This document shows positions 11,301 through 20,640 of a stretch of 64,000 nt of DNA, in pieces. Below the pieces are notes generated by a model. The model saw nothing but the letters and a program-made list of their open reading frames with translations, did no database searches and was not told the origin of the DNA. Position 1 is the stretch's first letter, and each line of letters begins with the position of its first letter. Position numbers and translations under genes: made by a program. Source of the DNA: Rhabdornis inornatus (taxonomy: Eukaryota > Chordata > Aves > Passeriformes > Rhabdornithidae); contig VWZS01006721.1 in assembly GCA_013397075.1 (NCBI GenBank), positions 4,173,817 to 4,237,816 of the forward strand, read 5' to 3'.

Positions 11301-14300
11301 TTTTAGCTGCACTGACTGAACATCCAGGTGTGGCCATGACATAAGACATAAAACAAACAACCCAAAACAAAAACAAACAGCAATAAAAAAATCCATGCTG
11401 AAAGTAACCTACCAGTGTTTGAACTGCCACCTTTGCCCAGTGACAAAGTAACAACAAAGAGTAACCAAGGATTCCCAGCCACATCGGTGATTCATAATAG
11501 TGGCATTTCTTCCTTTTTACTTACGATATCTTAATATTTCATGACAGGAGCACTCCATTAGTCTAACTGAAACTTCAAAGGAGCACTTCTGAAACATGAT
11601 TTAAAGAATAACACTGTTCTTTACTCTTTAAAATTATCTTTACATGTTTGCCAGCAGGCAGATGCTTAAGAACAGACGTCTCTCAGATGAGAGCAGTAGT
11701 TTCTTATTGATGCTGGAAGCAGAAGCAACATTAGGTCACAGATATTGCTCCCAATAGTATACTGAAGAGCCTTGTCTTATTTCATTTTTCATCTCAGGAT
11801 GTCAGACAAGCCAACTAGGAAAAGCTATTGATTCAGAAACTGCAACTCCTGGCCAAGCAGCGGCCAAGAATAATTTCATTTATATAACAGAATCTATTTT
11901 AAGCTCTGACTCAATGCTAGCTCCTCACCACAGGTCAATGAGCAAGAAGCACACCAGAGATCAGATGTATCATCTTTTTAGCAAGCTCAGCTGCAGGGGC
12001 TGAGCTCCTTGCCTTCCAGTTCAGGCCAATTTAGCATACACATACAAATAATTTTGTGTATTTAGCACAAAATACATGCTACTAGATTTTAGAATGCCCT
12101 ATTACAGAAATACCCTAAGATAAAAAGGAGCTGAAGGGTGGAATCAAATGGTTGAATAGAATAATTTCTTCATCTCCTCTTTTACACTTACCCACTAACA
12201 TTGACATTTTTCTGCCAGATGGAAAATACAGCCTTTCTCCTGTCTTCAAGAGCTCCATGAAGACTGACTTTAGAGGAATAAACTAAGTCAGCTCCACAAC
12301 TGCATAAATCATTTAGGATGGATCTCTTGCATCCTTCCTTCCCCTCCCTGTACTGAGGCCAGTAGCTCTTTGATCTTATGGTGAGGTAGTTTATAAAGTT
12401 CCCTAAGCTATGCCCAATAAACAAAAAACTCCACCTTCGAAAAAATTACAGACTGTCATCTGAGGAATCACATCACCACTCAACCAGACAAGCATCAAAA
12501 CCAGCAGAGGATTTCAGTGCAGCTCTGCCCACTTTGCACTTGTGAACTGTTCTGAAGTTGAACCCAAAAACAAATAAGATATGTGACTTTCACTATCATA
12601 AAAAGATTATATAAGAAGGGTATAAGAAAAATCATTACCTGCAGATCATTGAAATCTACTGTCATGACTTGACAGGGTTCTGTGAGGGCTCTGTAACCCC
12701 CAGGAATACGACTGAGCTTCTCAGTGGTGTAGGGCTCCACAGTTTCCTCTGAGCCAGCAGCAGCATATGTGGGACTGAAGAACTGCACTGAATTTGACAA
12801 GCACACACCAGCAACTTCTTGCATTCCCACTCTGGGATTAAAGGCAAATAGAGGAGAAATTCAGTTCCAAGTAATTTGATCAAAAACCTAAAGGAAATTC
12901 TCCCTAGGCTGACTAATTATTTTAAAATGTACATGGCATTAGAATAGAGAAGTTAAAAAATACTGAAACAATTCTGTGGGGTTTTGTCATGTTCAGAGCA
13001 GCTCTAAAGCACAGAAAATACACCTCACTTTCAAGAATCAGAACTGAATATTGTCACCAGAAACTAAGAAAAAGCCCAATACATATTTTCACTATATCCT
13101 AGGGAAAAAACCCCAATACCAATCAAAGCACAAGCAATGAAGATAACTTAAAATTGCTGAAAGAATAGGACAGAATACAAAGTAGAAGATGAGATCAGAC
13201 ACAGAGAGATGGCTGTGATATACAAGATTATCAACAACTGGACTGAAAGGGGATTCTCTCAGCAAGATGAATCAAGTGTTTGATGATAAAAAAATTAAAG
13301 CATGAAGAAAAGCTCAAAGAAAAGTTGTATTAATTGTTCAAGGCAGAAACTGTGCTAAATGATATAAAAATCATGAGAAAAGAGAGACTTCCACACTGCT
13401 ATTTCATGAGGCCTCCTGCTCAAAAAGAAACCATCCAAACCCCAAAGCTTTCCTGTAGATTGTTAAAACACTTAAAGAAATGTGAAGGTGTGAACATCAG
13501 ACTAATTCAAAGAGGTCTGCATAGTTTAAATCTGAGAGAAGGGTTTTACATAAAAACAGGACTTATTAAAATAGTCTTAAATCTTCTTACTGGAACAAAA
13601 ACAGATCTCAAACTATAAAGGCAAGAAATTTAAAAGTGACAGGTTTTTTTTTTCCCTACAACATGTAATTAATTTGTGACAATCACTTCAAGCCTGCTAA
13701 TCACCTGACCTTAAGTTATTAAAATGGAACGTCAATTCAACAATCCAAAGTTAACAGCAAATTAACTTTCATTCTATTTAAATTTTGTAAGGAACAGTCA
13801 ATGCCCAGTTTCAAGGCAAAACCTCTTCTAATTGATGAATAATTAACTTATAAAAGAAATTATTCTGCAACCATCTACCACAGGAACTTCTTTCTCTTTC
13901 TGGCTGCTGTCCAGGTCTACTGCATTAGAGAAATCACTGATGCAGCCTGGCTGCTTTTCATCCAGTGCAGCGGAGCTCCTCTAGAAGTTAGTATTTTCTC
14001 TAATTTACAACAATATTAATCCTAAACAAAATACACCAAGTCCAAACCTCTCAGACAGAGACTGTCTCCATACAATTATACTGTTCTAAAAGATTAGAAT
14101 AAATACAAAAGTAATTGATCCACAGTCAGAACTGGTTTCAGCAAAGAAACTCTACTGTATTCCAGTTCAGAATTAGGCAAAGAACATTCAGACAGATAAA
14201 GACAGCTAAGGTTATCAACACTTAGGCTTTACAGGGGTTAGATCCAGGGTGAGATCCAGAAGTGAGGTATGGAGCAGATTATAAACAGGGTAAAATGAGG

Positions 14301-17300
14301 ATAAAGGCCAAGCGTTAATCCAAGAATCTCCAAATCAGATATTGAGAAATAATTTTACTATGAAGGAATTAAATTTCTTTAGCATGTGTTAGAGGCAGGT
14401 ATTTCAGCATAACTGTATGATTAACACATCCAGAATATCTGAACCTCAAAGAGGTGGGGCAAAAAAAAAAGACAGCCTGGAAAAGGGGAGGGGATGGTGA
14501 GAACAAAAATCTTTTTAGTTAAACAGATAATTAGCAATTCAAAAAATAAAAAGCAAAGTAAATGAGATATGGTCAATAAAAACAACCAGTCTCTCTTCCC
14601 AAATAAAAAATGCAAGTTTGAGCTGTGCTAGAGTTTAAACACACCTGTGATGTCTACGTATCTCTTTGCATTCCACTGCCATCCCAAATATTGTAGCACT
14701 TGCAGGAATAACTCTGCCATAGTCTCCAGCACTAATGTCTTGGTTTTTAGGCTGTGAAAACATGAACAACATGCAATGAGACAGTGGCCTATTCCTACCA
14801 TCACTGAAAAGCCTAAGTTAGATATTAGTGAGCCATTCAAATGACAGTCAAAACATCACTGAGTTCTTAGTGACAAGTCACTACATTTTTAGCGTTCTGT
14901 TGACCATTAAAAGAGTTTTTTAAATGTAGTGTTTCAATATAACCAGGCATCAGTTTTACTCTTCAGTCTACTACCTTCTCTGTGTAACTCTAACAAAATG
15001 CAGATTGAAAATCATTGTTGGAGTATACTGAAACATTTGACAACTTTTCCATTATGCATCATTCCTGTACTTAACACTAGAGGTCATCAGTTTCAATTCA
15101 GTACAACACAAAAGGCTTCAGCTAAAACTTTGTTTTAAATTAGTTGGAATCAAGGCAAGGACAAAATAAAGAGAAGTCCTTCTATGAGGAAGAATACTAT
15201 CTTAACAGGTATTAGGCTAGGTAAGACTCCTTGTCATATTACTTTTGCTTAATGTACTAAAAAAACCACAAAATATAAAGTCTGAGACCCAGTGGAATTG
15301 CTCAGTCTTCCACAAAGGTTCAAATCAGCAAAAATAAATTAATTTATTTACCAAACTATAGCTGAGTGTTCCCAAATGTTACAATTAGAAATAACTCTAT
15401 CATATTTCAGCATTTTCTCCTTAGACTGACTGTACATTTAAAATCCACACAAACCCTTTTGGTGTTACTTACAAAGATGGGGGACAAGAAAGATTTAAAA
15501 GAAATGAACAGTGATCAAGAGTGAACCTCTATGATGAAGGAAGGTTACATCAGGGAAACATGCTTTGCAAATAGCTGTTTACTCAGAACACAGGGCTCAC
15601 AAAAGTACAATGTATGTTCTGCCTCACTGCCACTCACCAAAATCAAATTCATGGAGCAAGCCCAGATCACTCATTTTTAGCATGCCAAAAGGAATGAAAC
15701 ATTTACAAGACAACTGTTTCTCATTCCCATATATCTGGAATGTGTGCACATGCACAGGTACCCATATCACCTACCTTTGGTTGTAAAAGCAGATGTTCCC
15801 AAGCATGTATCAAGCTCTCCACAATTCCCTCTCCAAATAAGCCAGCATCGACTGTTTCTGTGACAACCAGGGAAACTCTAGACAAGAAAAATTTGATGTA
15901 CAACAAACACTCCTGTCAACAATCAATCATTCTTTTAAAGAAAAAACCCCACCATACCAATATAAGCTCAGAGCAAAACTTTTACCAATATTCCGGAGTT
16001 TCAGTACATGTGGGCAATTTAATACTTCCAAAAAATTATGTGTTTTGAATTGTTGTTAGAAGTTATTGAAGATGCAGATAAAAGAGAGCAAATATTGAGC
16101 AAGAATTTACTGTAAAGCTTCTTGCTCAGCATTTATAAATAAATTGTGTGGGAAGAATCTAGCCAAAACAGGAAGATGTTTCAGCCTGGGCACACAGCCA
16201 ATGATACTGAAAAATACATATTTTGTGCAATACTATGTACTTACACATGTGTATAAAAAGGAATTAAAACCCCCAAAACTATAATCACAGCACAATAAAA
16301 TTCCTGCACAGACTAACAACCCTAAAATCTTAAGTCCTCTGGAATTAAACCAAAAAACATACAGCATAATAAGAGGAGACACTTCCTGAACAGCAGTAAT
16401 TTATTTGTTAATAGGTGACATCTAGTAACTCATTATATATGCTACAGGGATACACATGTTACAGTAGCTCAGCTGACACAATTAGGAAAGGCTTGATTGG
16501 CCTAAACCAGGAGCTTCATCATTTCAGATCATGAGCCTGTACCATCACCATTACGTTATTAAATGTTAGTAACTCCATCCTATTCAAAGGCTGCAGAAGT
16601 GAGCCACAACATCTTAAAAGTATAAAAGTGTGCTAAAATTACTTTTATGACATAGTAATCTATTTTTTCCGTGTTGCTGCAGTATCATTTCTGACATACT
16701 GCATACTGCCCCAAAGCTCCCACCATCAAAGAATTAAACTCCTTAATTAATGACATTGTTGATCTACCATAGAAATTAGGATGATCTGAAGAACATGTTG
16801 TCATTTCTGCTCTTTAAACACATAAAAGATACTGAGAAACTTCTCACATTATGAGCAATATCACAGCAGTGTTATTTCCTGTTTAGGTCACAAGACATTT
16901 CCTATTTTCTTGAAATTAAGAGCAAACTGAAAACACCATCAGAAGAGAAAGCAGCAACGTACCTTTCAGGTATGTGCTTTGGAATTTCTATATCAAGTGA
17001 CTTCAAATGCAGAAGTTTGATCTCTCTTTCCATATTATTTGCTGCCACCACATCACGGGCAAGTTCATACATGGTTTTGGATAATTCACAGGCATAGACA
17101 AAAGATGCTCCTGCCTTTTTTGCAAACATACTGAAAAACAAGAACCAGTGGTTTTCCCCTCCTCCACATCTGCTTCATATTTCTATCAGTTCAAGTCTAA
17201 AAACCATCCTTAAAGGAACTGGTATCTCTTGTGTGAACACCGATATTGCACAAGTTTATACCCCCTTGATATGTTATCAGCAAAAAAACCACCACAGTGA

Positions 17301-19457
17301 ACATTAAGGACACTCCCTCAGCTATGCTGAACTCACTCTTTACAGTCAATATTTAAAGACAGGACAAATAACATTACAACTTCAAAACCCATGTGAATAA
17401 TTCAATTTAAACAGCACTTGCTGGCACAAAAAGCATCTGCAACAAATAACAAAAATGGTTAAAAAAATACTACCAGACACTAATCTCCAGACTCACTGGC
17501 TTCTGAAAGCTTTTTTTGCCTTCTTAAGTTCTGTCTCCATAAAAGGATCAAAGTAGTTATTTTTTCCACTCTCAGCCAAATTTTGTCAGGCGACCAATAA
17601 TTTTTCTATTAAATTCATGTGAAACGTGCATTCGTGGTAAACATACCTCAGAATTCCTGTTCCTGTACCGATATCCAGGACAGATTTGCTCCCTGAGAGC
17701 ACAGCACTCTCAATGGCCCTGAGGTAGGTGAGGTTCCTCTTGGCATCATTGAGCATGATGAAGTGCCAGCGCTCCACCAGCCAGTTTGCAACGCGGTAAA
17801 AATTCTCCTTGGCATCGGCAAAGTTGGGGTTGAGCTTCACTGCTTTATGAAAATACCCAGCTGCTTCGTCTCTGAAGCCCATCCTAAGAGCAAAAATGAC
17901 AAACGAATGGAAAGTATGCATGCAGCTGTGAACATCTCAGGGTCTCTAAAGAGGTCTTATGTTAGCTTAAAGACAACAGAAATATTTTGCCTTAGTTAGA
18001 AAAATTATCTTTAGAAACAGTGGCATTACTTTATGAAAAAGAATGATTTATAGCTTTACATCAAGTTACTGTAAAATGCAAAGCCAGTTCAGAAACACCA
18101 TTGTGTGCACCAACCTTCATCCACTACTGCTTCCTTTGACAAAGCAAAATGGGTTTTATTTACAAGAACTCGCTGCAACAATATGACAGCAACAAACTCA
18201 AGAGAATGCTAAAAAACTGTTGGTACTCTATTTAACATCCTGGAAAACCACCAAATTTTGAGTTGCCAGTTTTTGCATCAAGTGCCAGTTTTGAAAAAAG
18301 AAATTAAAAGAAACAAAAAGAAACCAAATTGTGAATCTGAATCCAGTTTTAATGATATCTACAGCATAATCTCAAATCAGACAGCACTGAAAAAAGCCCT
18401 AAATCTATAAAATATTTATATACATTTTAATACAATGCTCAGAGAGGTACTCCTTTAAAACAAAGAAATTACAAAACGGAAACCTAACTAAAACCACCTG
18501 GATTATGATCTATGATTTCAGTCTTAAAATTCCAGCCTTAGAAGACCTGAGCAACAACAAAATATGGTGACACTTTTTCTCCCCACTCTTGCTGCGATTA
18601 ATAATATTTATTTTAGCACTGGCTACTCTTTTAAAGCTATTTAAGACAAACAGATTTGAATGTCAACATGACCCTCACAAAAACTGTATATACATCACTA
18701 CAAACCTGAAGAGATGTTCTCCCATACTGTTACAGATCACTTCATCATTGGGATACAATTCAAGTGCTTGTTCATAGCAGTTAAACAGATCTTGAATCCG
18801 TGCCAGAGAATCCAGTTCTTCTGCCCATTTAAAGAGAGTAAACTGAAATGTTTCCTAGAAAATAAAGCATAGACCACTGAGGTGCTGGGAATTGCCAGAA
18901 GGAGGGAACTGAGCCCTGAAAACATCTGGAGGTGTCCTGACATACACCTGGACACACACACACGAGGATCAGCACCCAGCAGTGTTTACTGAAAGCCTGC
19001 ATTAATATTAATGCATGCTCTAATACTAACAAGGCTCTGTTTTTATTAAATGTGATTGACACAGAGATTGAAAGAAGATTCAATGAACTCCCTTCATACA
19101 GAGCTTATTAAAGAAGTCATTGGTCATCCTAATTATTACTGATTTTCCAATTCTATCTTTGATAAAAGCAGAAATCAGTCACATGTACAAAATCACAAGT
19201 ACAAAACATGCCACAAAGACCTCAAGAGAATTACAATAAATAAAATTTCAAGTAATTAAAAGAGCACTTACTTTGACAGTAGCTTTTAACTCAGGAGCTA
19301 GATTTAGTACCAGGAGATAGTGAGCATATGCAGTTCCAAAATCCTGATTCTCCAGGCAGTGCTGAGCACTCTGCAAAGATCTGGAAACCAATTCCCGTCT
19401 GCTGGCTTCTCGGCCACCCCTGTGGTTAGAATGAAGCTTGGCGTTGGAGTTGGGCAT
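5164..19457 (-). CDS. PRMT9: PRMT9, protein arginine N-methyltransferase 9 (complete, 12 coding exons)
   Basis: The known role of this family is type II methylation: PRMT9 forms symmetric dimethylarginine on the splicing factor SF3B2. Coding exons on the minus strand, in transcript order, are 19272-19457, 18706-18854, 17647-17883, 16963-17130, 15775-15877, 14645-14751, 12639-12831, 8762-8945, 6926-7637, 6084-6237, 5573-5695 and 5164-5379. They total 2532 nt, giving 843 residues (the human protein has about 845). Every intron is GT-AG and every split codon agrees. Residues about 22-140 form TPR repeats. The first methyltransferase domain has motif I VLDIGTGTG (180-188), CELSKTMYEL (205-214) and a double-E loop E254...E263 (VTETVDAGLFGEG). 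The second, degenerate domain has DVSEGF (584-589) where a SAM-binding glycine loop would be. The start is the ATG at 19455-19457, with A at -3. The gene looks intact, with no frameshift or stop. Confidence 0.96.
5573..5695 (-). CDS. PRMT9: PRMT9 coding exon 11 (residues 732-772)
   Basis: Forty-one codons, VPVRVYLDLSTLPCVPLSKP to SPSREVK, part of the C-terminal beta barrel. Acceptor CTTTCAG; donor GAAG|GTGAGT, phase 0. Confidence 0.94.
5696..6083 (-). other. PRMT9: PRMT9 intron between coding exons 10 and 11
   Basis: A 388-bp GT-AG intron with nothing recognisable inside. The neighbouring intron 5380-5572 is only 193 bp. Confidence 0.9.
6084..6237 (-). CDS. PRMT9: PRMT9 coding exon 10 (residues 680-731)
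   Basis: Codes CLLHSGGKIFPQYVLVYGML, then a stretch ending LGFNIAPFINQFK. Acceptor TTTTACAG; donor CAAG|GTAGGA, phase 0. Confidence 0.94.
6238..6925 (-). other. PRMT9: PRMT9 intron between coding exons 9 and 10
   Basis: A 688-bp GT-AG intron. I see no repeat or other gene. Confidence 0.9.
6926..7637 (-). CDS. PRMT9: PRMT9 coding exon 9, long exon (residues 443-680)
   Basis: The largest coding exon (712 nt). It codes the linker MMEVCCQDCYLKI, the conserved SLGNEAELCNAL and LESTEIALLNDVAYHE, a variable acidic loop, and the core of the second methyltransferase-like domain: YILDVSEGFSILP at 581-593, then EANHFPKETLEFWL and SDKLWSIIILDVIE. The acceptor CCAAG at 7638-7642 is weak in its -3 base, but it is the one that restores the Asp443 codon. 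Donor CCAG|GTACAG. Confidence 0.94.
7638..8761 (-). other. PRMT9: PRMT9 intron between coding exons 8 and 9
   Basis: A 1124-bp intron that carries a CR1 fragment (7825-8229) in the opposite orientation to the gene. The rest shows nothing. Confidence 0.9.
7825..8229 (+). mobile_element. CR1 LINE 3'-end fragment
   Basis: A diverged, 5'-truncated CR1 retrotransposon copy with internal losses. Recognisable pieces are the end of the old reverse transcriptase frame (TCAGTCTGGAGAAGAGCAGG), CACTGGAACAGGTTCTCCAG, GGACTCTATGATCC and a degenerate tail ATTCTAAGATTCTAGG. It is inserted antisense in a PRMT9 intron. It has no coding capacity. Confidence 0.9.
8762..8945 (-). CDS. PRMT9: PRMT9 coding exon 8 (residues 382-443)
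   Basis: Codes ELKSLADRKSW..., then the highly conserved VVWFVLQLDDEHSLSTSPSE and the end CWEQAVYPVQGLL. Acceptor GGTCAG; donor CTCG|GTACGT, phase 1. Confidence 0.95.
8946..12638 (-). other. PRMT9: PRMT9 intron between coding exons 7 and 8
   Basis: The longest PRMT9 intron (3.7 kb). I see no recognisable transposon or exon. Open frames here, such as 10452-10853 on the minus strand, show no family features and look like chance. Confidence 0.85.
12639..12831 (-). CDS. PRMT9: PRMT9 coding exon 7 (residues 317-381)
   Basis: Codes part of the beta-barrel region, including VEPYTTEKLSRIPGGYRALT and the end VMTVDFNDLQ. Acceptor CCCAG; donor CTGCAG|GTAATG, phase 0. Confidence 0.94.
12832..14644 (-). 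other. PRMT9: PRMT9 intron between coding exons 6 and 7
   Basis: A 1.8-kb AT-rich intron with nothing recognised. Confidence 0.88.
14645..14751 (-). CDS. PRMT9: PRMT9 coding exon 6 (residues 282-317)
   Basis: Codes a variable start (PKNQDISAGDYG) followed by the conserved GRVIPASATIFGMAVECKEI. Acceptor TTTTCACAG; donor ACAG|GTGTGT. The first six residues depend on the chosen acceptor, which gives the correct phase and the family's usual length. Confidence 0.91.
14752..15774 (-). other. PRMT9: PRMT9 intron between coding exons 5 and 6
   Basis: A 1.0-kb intron with nothing recognised. Confidence 0.88.
15775..15877 (-). CDS. PRMT9: PRMT9 coding exon 5 (residues 247-281)
   Basis: Codes the double-E loop VSLVVTETVDAGLFGEG, with E254 and E263 as the expected catalytic acidic pair, then SLIHAWEHLLLQPK. 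Acceptor TCTAG; donor AAAG|GTAGGT, phase 0. Confidence 0.94.
15878..16962 (-). other. PRMT9: PRMT9 intron between coding exons 4 and 5
   Basis: A 1.1-kb intron with nothing recognised. Confidence 0.88.
16963..17130 (-). CDS. PRMT9: PRMT9 coding exon 4 (residues 191-247)
   Basis: Codes SMFAKKAGASFVYACE and the segment to KSLDIEIPKHIPER, which covers motif post-I and the acidic residue expected to hold the SAM ribose. Acceptor TTTTTCAG; donor AG|GTACGT. Confidence 0.94.
17131..17646 (-). other. PRMT9: PRMT9 intron between coding exons 3 and 4
   Basis: A 516-bp intron with nothing recognised. Confidence 0.9.
17647..17883 (-). CDS. PRMT9: PRMT9 coding exon 3 (residues 112-191)
   Basis: Codes the third TPR (MGFRDEAAGYFHKAVKLNPN) and the start of the first methyltransferase domain. 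SAM motif I VLDIGTGTG is at residues 180-188. The glycines of GxGxG are kept; a Thr stands where I recall Ala in mammals. Donor AG|GTATGT. Confidence 0.94.
17884..18705 (-). other. PRMT9: PRMT9 intron between coding exons 2 and 3
   Basis: An 822-bp intron with nothing recognised. Confidence 0.9.
18706..18854 (-). CDS. PRMT9: PRMT9 coding exon 2 (residues 63-112)
   Basis: Second TPR. Characteristic stretches are ETFQFTLFKWAEELDSL and YEQALELYPNDEVICNSMGE. Acceptor TTTTCTAG; donor CAG|GTTTGT. It ends two bases into Arg112. Confidence 0.94.
18855..19271 (-). other. PRMT9: PRMT9 intron between coding exons 1 and 2
   Basis: A 417-bp intron. It contains a very short CA run near 18953-18964 and nothing else. 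Confidence 0.9.
19272..19457 (-). CDS. PRMT9: PRMT9 first coding exon (residues 1-62)
   Basis: Begins with the ATG at 19455-19457 and codes a short basic leader followed by the first TPR (ELVSRSLQSAQHCLENQDFG, then AYAHYLLVLNLAPEL). It ends in phase 0 before GTAAGT. The first 20 residues diverge from mammals, as expected for this region. Confidence 0.94.
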
Positions 19458-19484
19458 TCTGAAGGATGTAAATACTCACTTATG
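19458..19484 (-). other. PRMT9: PRMT9 5' UTR part of the start-codon exon
   Basis: Just upstream of the ATG (minus strand) lies a long T tract followed by TTTAG at about 19485-19489, a strong splice acceptor. The 27 bases between it and the ATG are therefore likely 5' UTR, with a noncoding first exon in the CpG-rich region further upstream. This is inference from the acceptor. Confidence 0.6.
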
Positions 19485-20015
19485 CTAAAAAAAAAAGAAA
19501 AACAGTCAGACATACTATATACTGTGGGCTGAAATGTTTATACACAAAGTTGACAGATCAAAAAACATTTCAGTTTTCACTGGCATTTAGTAAAGACATC
19601 TCTCATCAAGTCCTAAAGATTTAAAAGCATCTAATCTTCACCCTACTGATAATTCCATCAGCTCTGAGTGTTCATCATTCAAAAGTCAAGTGTGTGCCAC
19701 ATCTAGGTTAAACCGGGTCCTGCAAACAGATTACGTTTCTAGCTTTGTAACATTTATTTTGGTAACAGACATTTTAACATGTCTCTGACCAAACAGTTTT
19801 GCACACCGGAAGTTCATGCACTCAACAAATTTCACAATCAACCACAAAATCTGCAGGTTAAATTTCTTCTCCTTGAACAACAGCATCTCCATAAAGCAAA
19901 GTCTCATAGAAGAGCTAACAAGTTCGCAGTTCATTTTGCTCAAAATAGCACGACTATTTTTCCCTTAAGAAAACATCAGAGAGAGCGACCAGAACCAATA
20001 CGCATATTTTTATAC
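19485..20015 (-). other. PRMT9: Probable PRMT9 5' UTR intron
   Basis: If the first exon ends at 20016 (CAGGCAG|GTATAA on the minus strand), this 531-bp stretch is the first intron. Another donor further upstream would make it longer. No repeat is seen. Confidence 0.45.
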
Positions 20016-20159
20016 CTGCCTGTGTTACCGCTGTAACTTTTAAAGGTACTCAGGTGAGCACGGCTACAGCACGTAGAGATGGATCCCAAAGCTGAACAAC
20101 ACGAAGGTCTCGTGGAGAGGAACTGCAAGAAACACAACACCATCACGACCAGACTTTTT

Positions 20160-20640
20160 TTTTCCAAAACCAGAGCTCGGCCAAAAGCGCGGCCCGGGAC
20201 GCGTAGAGCCGGGGAGGCCTCGCCGCTCGCAGCGGGGCCGGGCCAGGGCGGCCGAGAGGCCGCGGGGCTCCGGGCGCTGCCCCGGGAGGTTGCGGGGGAA
20301 GGTGAGGGCTTCCACTGCTCTAGGGCCATCCATCACCTGCTCCAGGGCCATCCATCACCTGCTCCAGGGCCGTCCATCACCTACTCCAGCGGGTGCATCC
20401 ATCACGGGCTCCAGCGCCGTCCGTCACGGGCCGTGCGTGCAGCAGCTCTCCCAGGCCGCAGCCATTGCGCTGCCGGGCCGGAGCCAGCGCGCAGGCGCCG
20501 GGCGGGAGCCCGTGCTGTGGGATAAAGGTGCTTCCATTATCCGCATCCTTTCTCAGCCCTCATCCAGCCCTATGGGAGCTGGCAGTGCAGCTCGTGCTAA
20601 CGCAGGGCTGTGGAAGGGATCCGCAGCTATGCCCGGTGCG
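20160..20640 (-). promoter_or_regulatory. CpG island, probable PRMT9 promoter and noncoding exon 1
   Basis: This is an abrupt GC- and CpG-rich block in AT-rich surroundings (for example GCGGCCCGGGACGCG near 20189). It lies 0.7-1.2 kb upstream of the PRMT9 start codon and has no TATA box that I can see. Open frames across it (20079-20525 +, 20064-20351 -) reflect the lack of stop codons in CpG-rich DNA. The exact transcription start cannot be read from sequence. Confidence 0.75.
20324..20437. repeat. 22-bp minisatellite in the PRMT9 promoter region
   Basis: Tandem units of 22 bp: 20324-20345 and 20346-20367 are identical (GGCCATCCATCACCTGCTCC plus AG), and 20368-20389 differs at two positions. 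Two more degenerate units follow (20390-20414 and 20415-20437), sharing ATCACGGGCTCCAG and CGTCACGGGC. It lies inside the CpG island. Confidence 0.9.

Noticed and set aside
20079..20525. Open frames of 95-152 codons on both strands across the PRMT9 CpG island
   Set aside because: They run through the minisatellite, have proline/alanine/arginine-biased content expected of CpG-rich DNA, and match no family.
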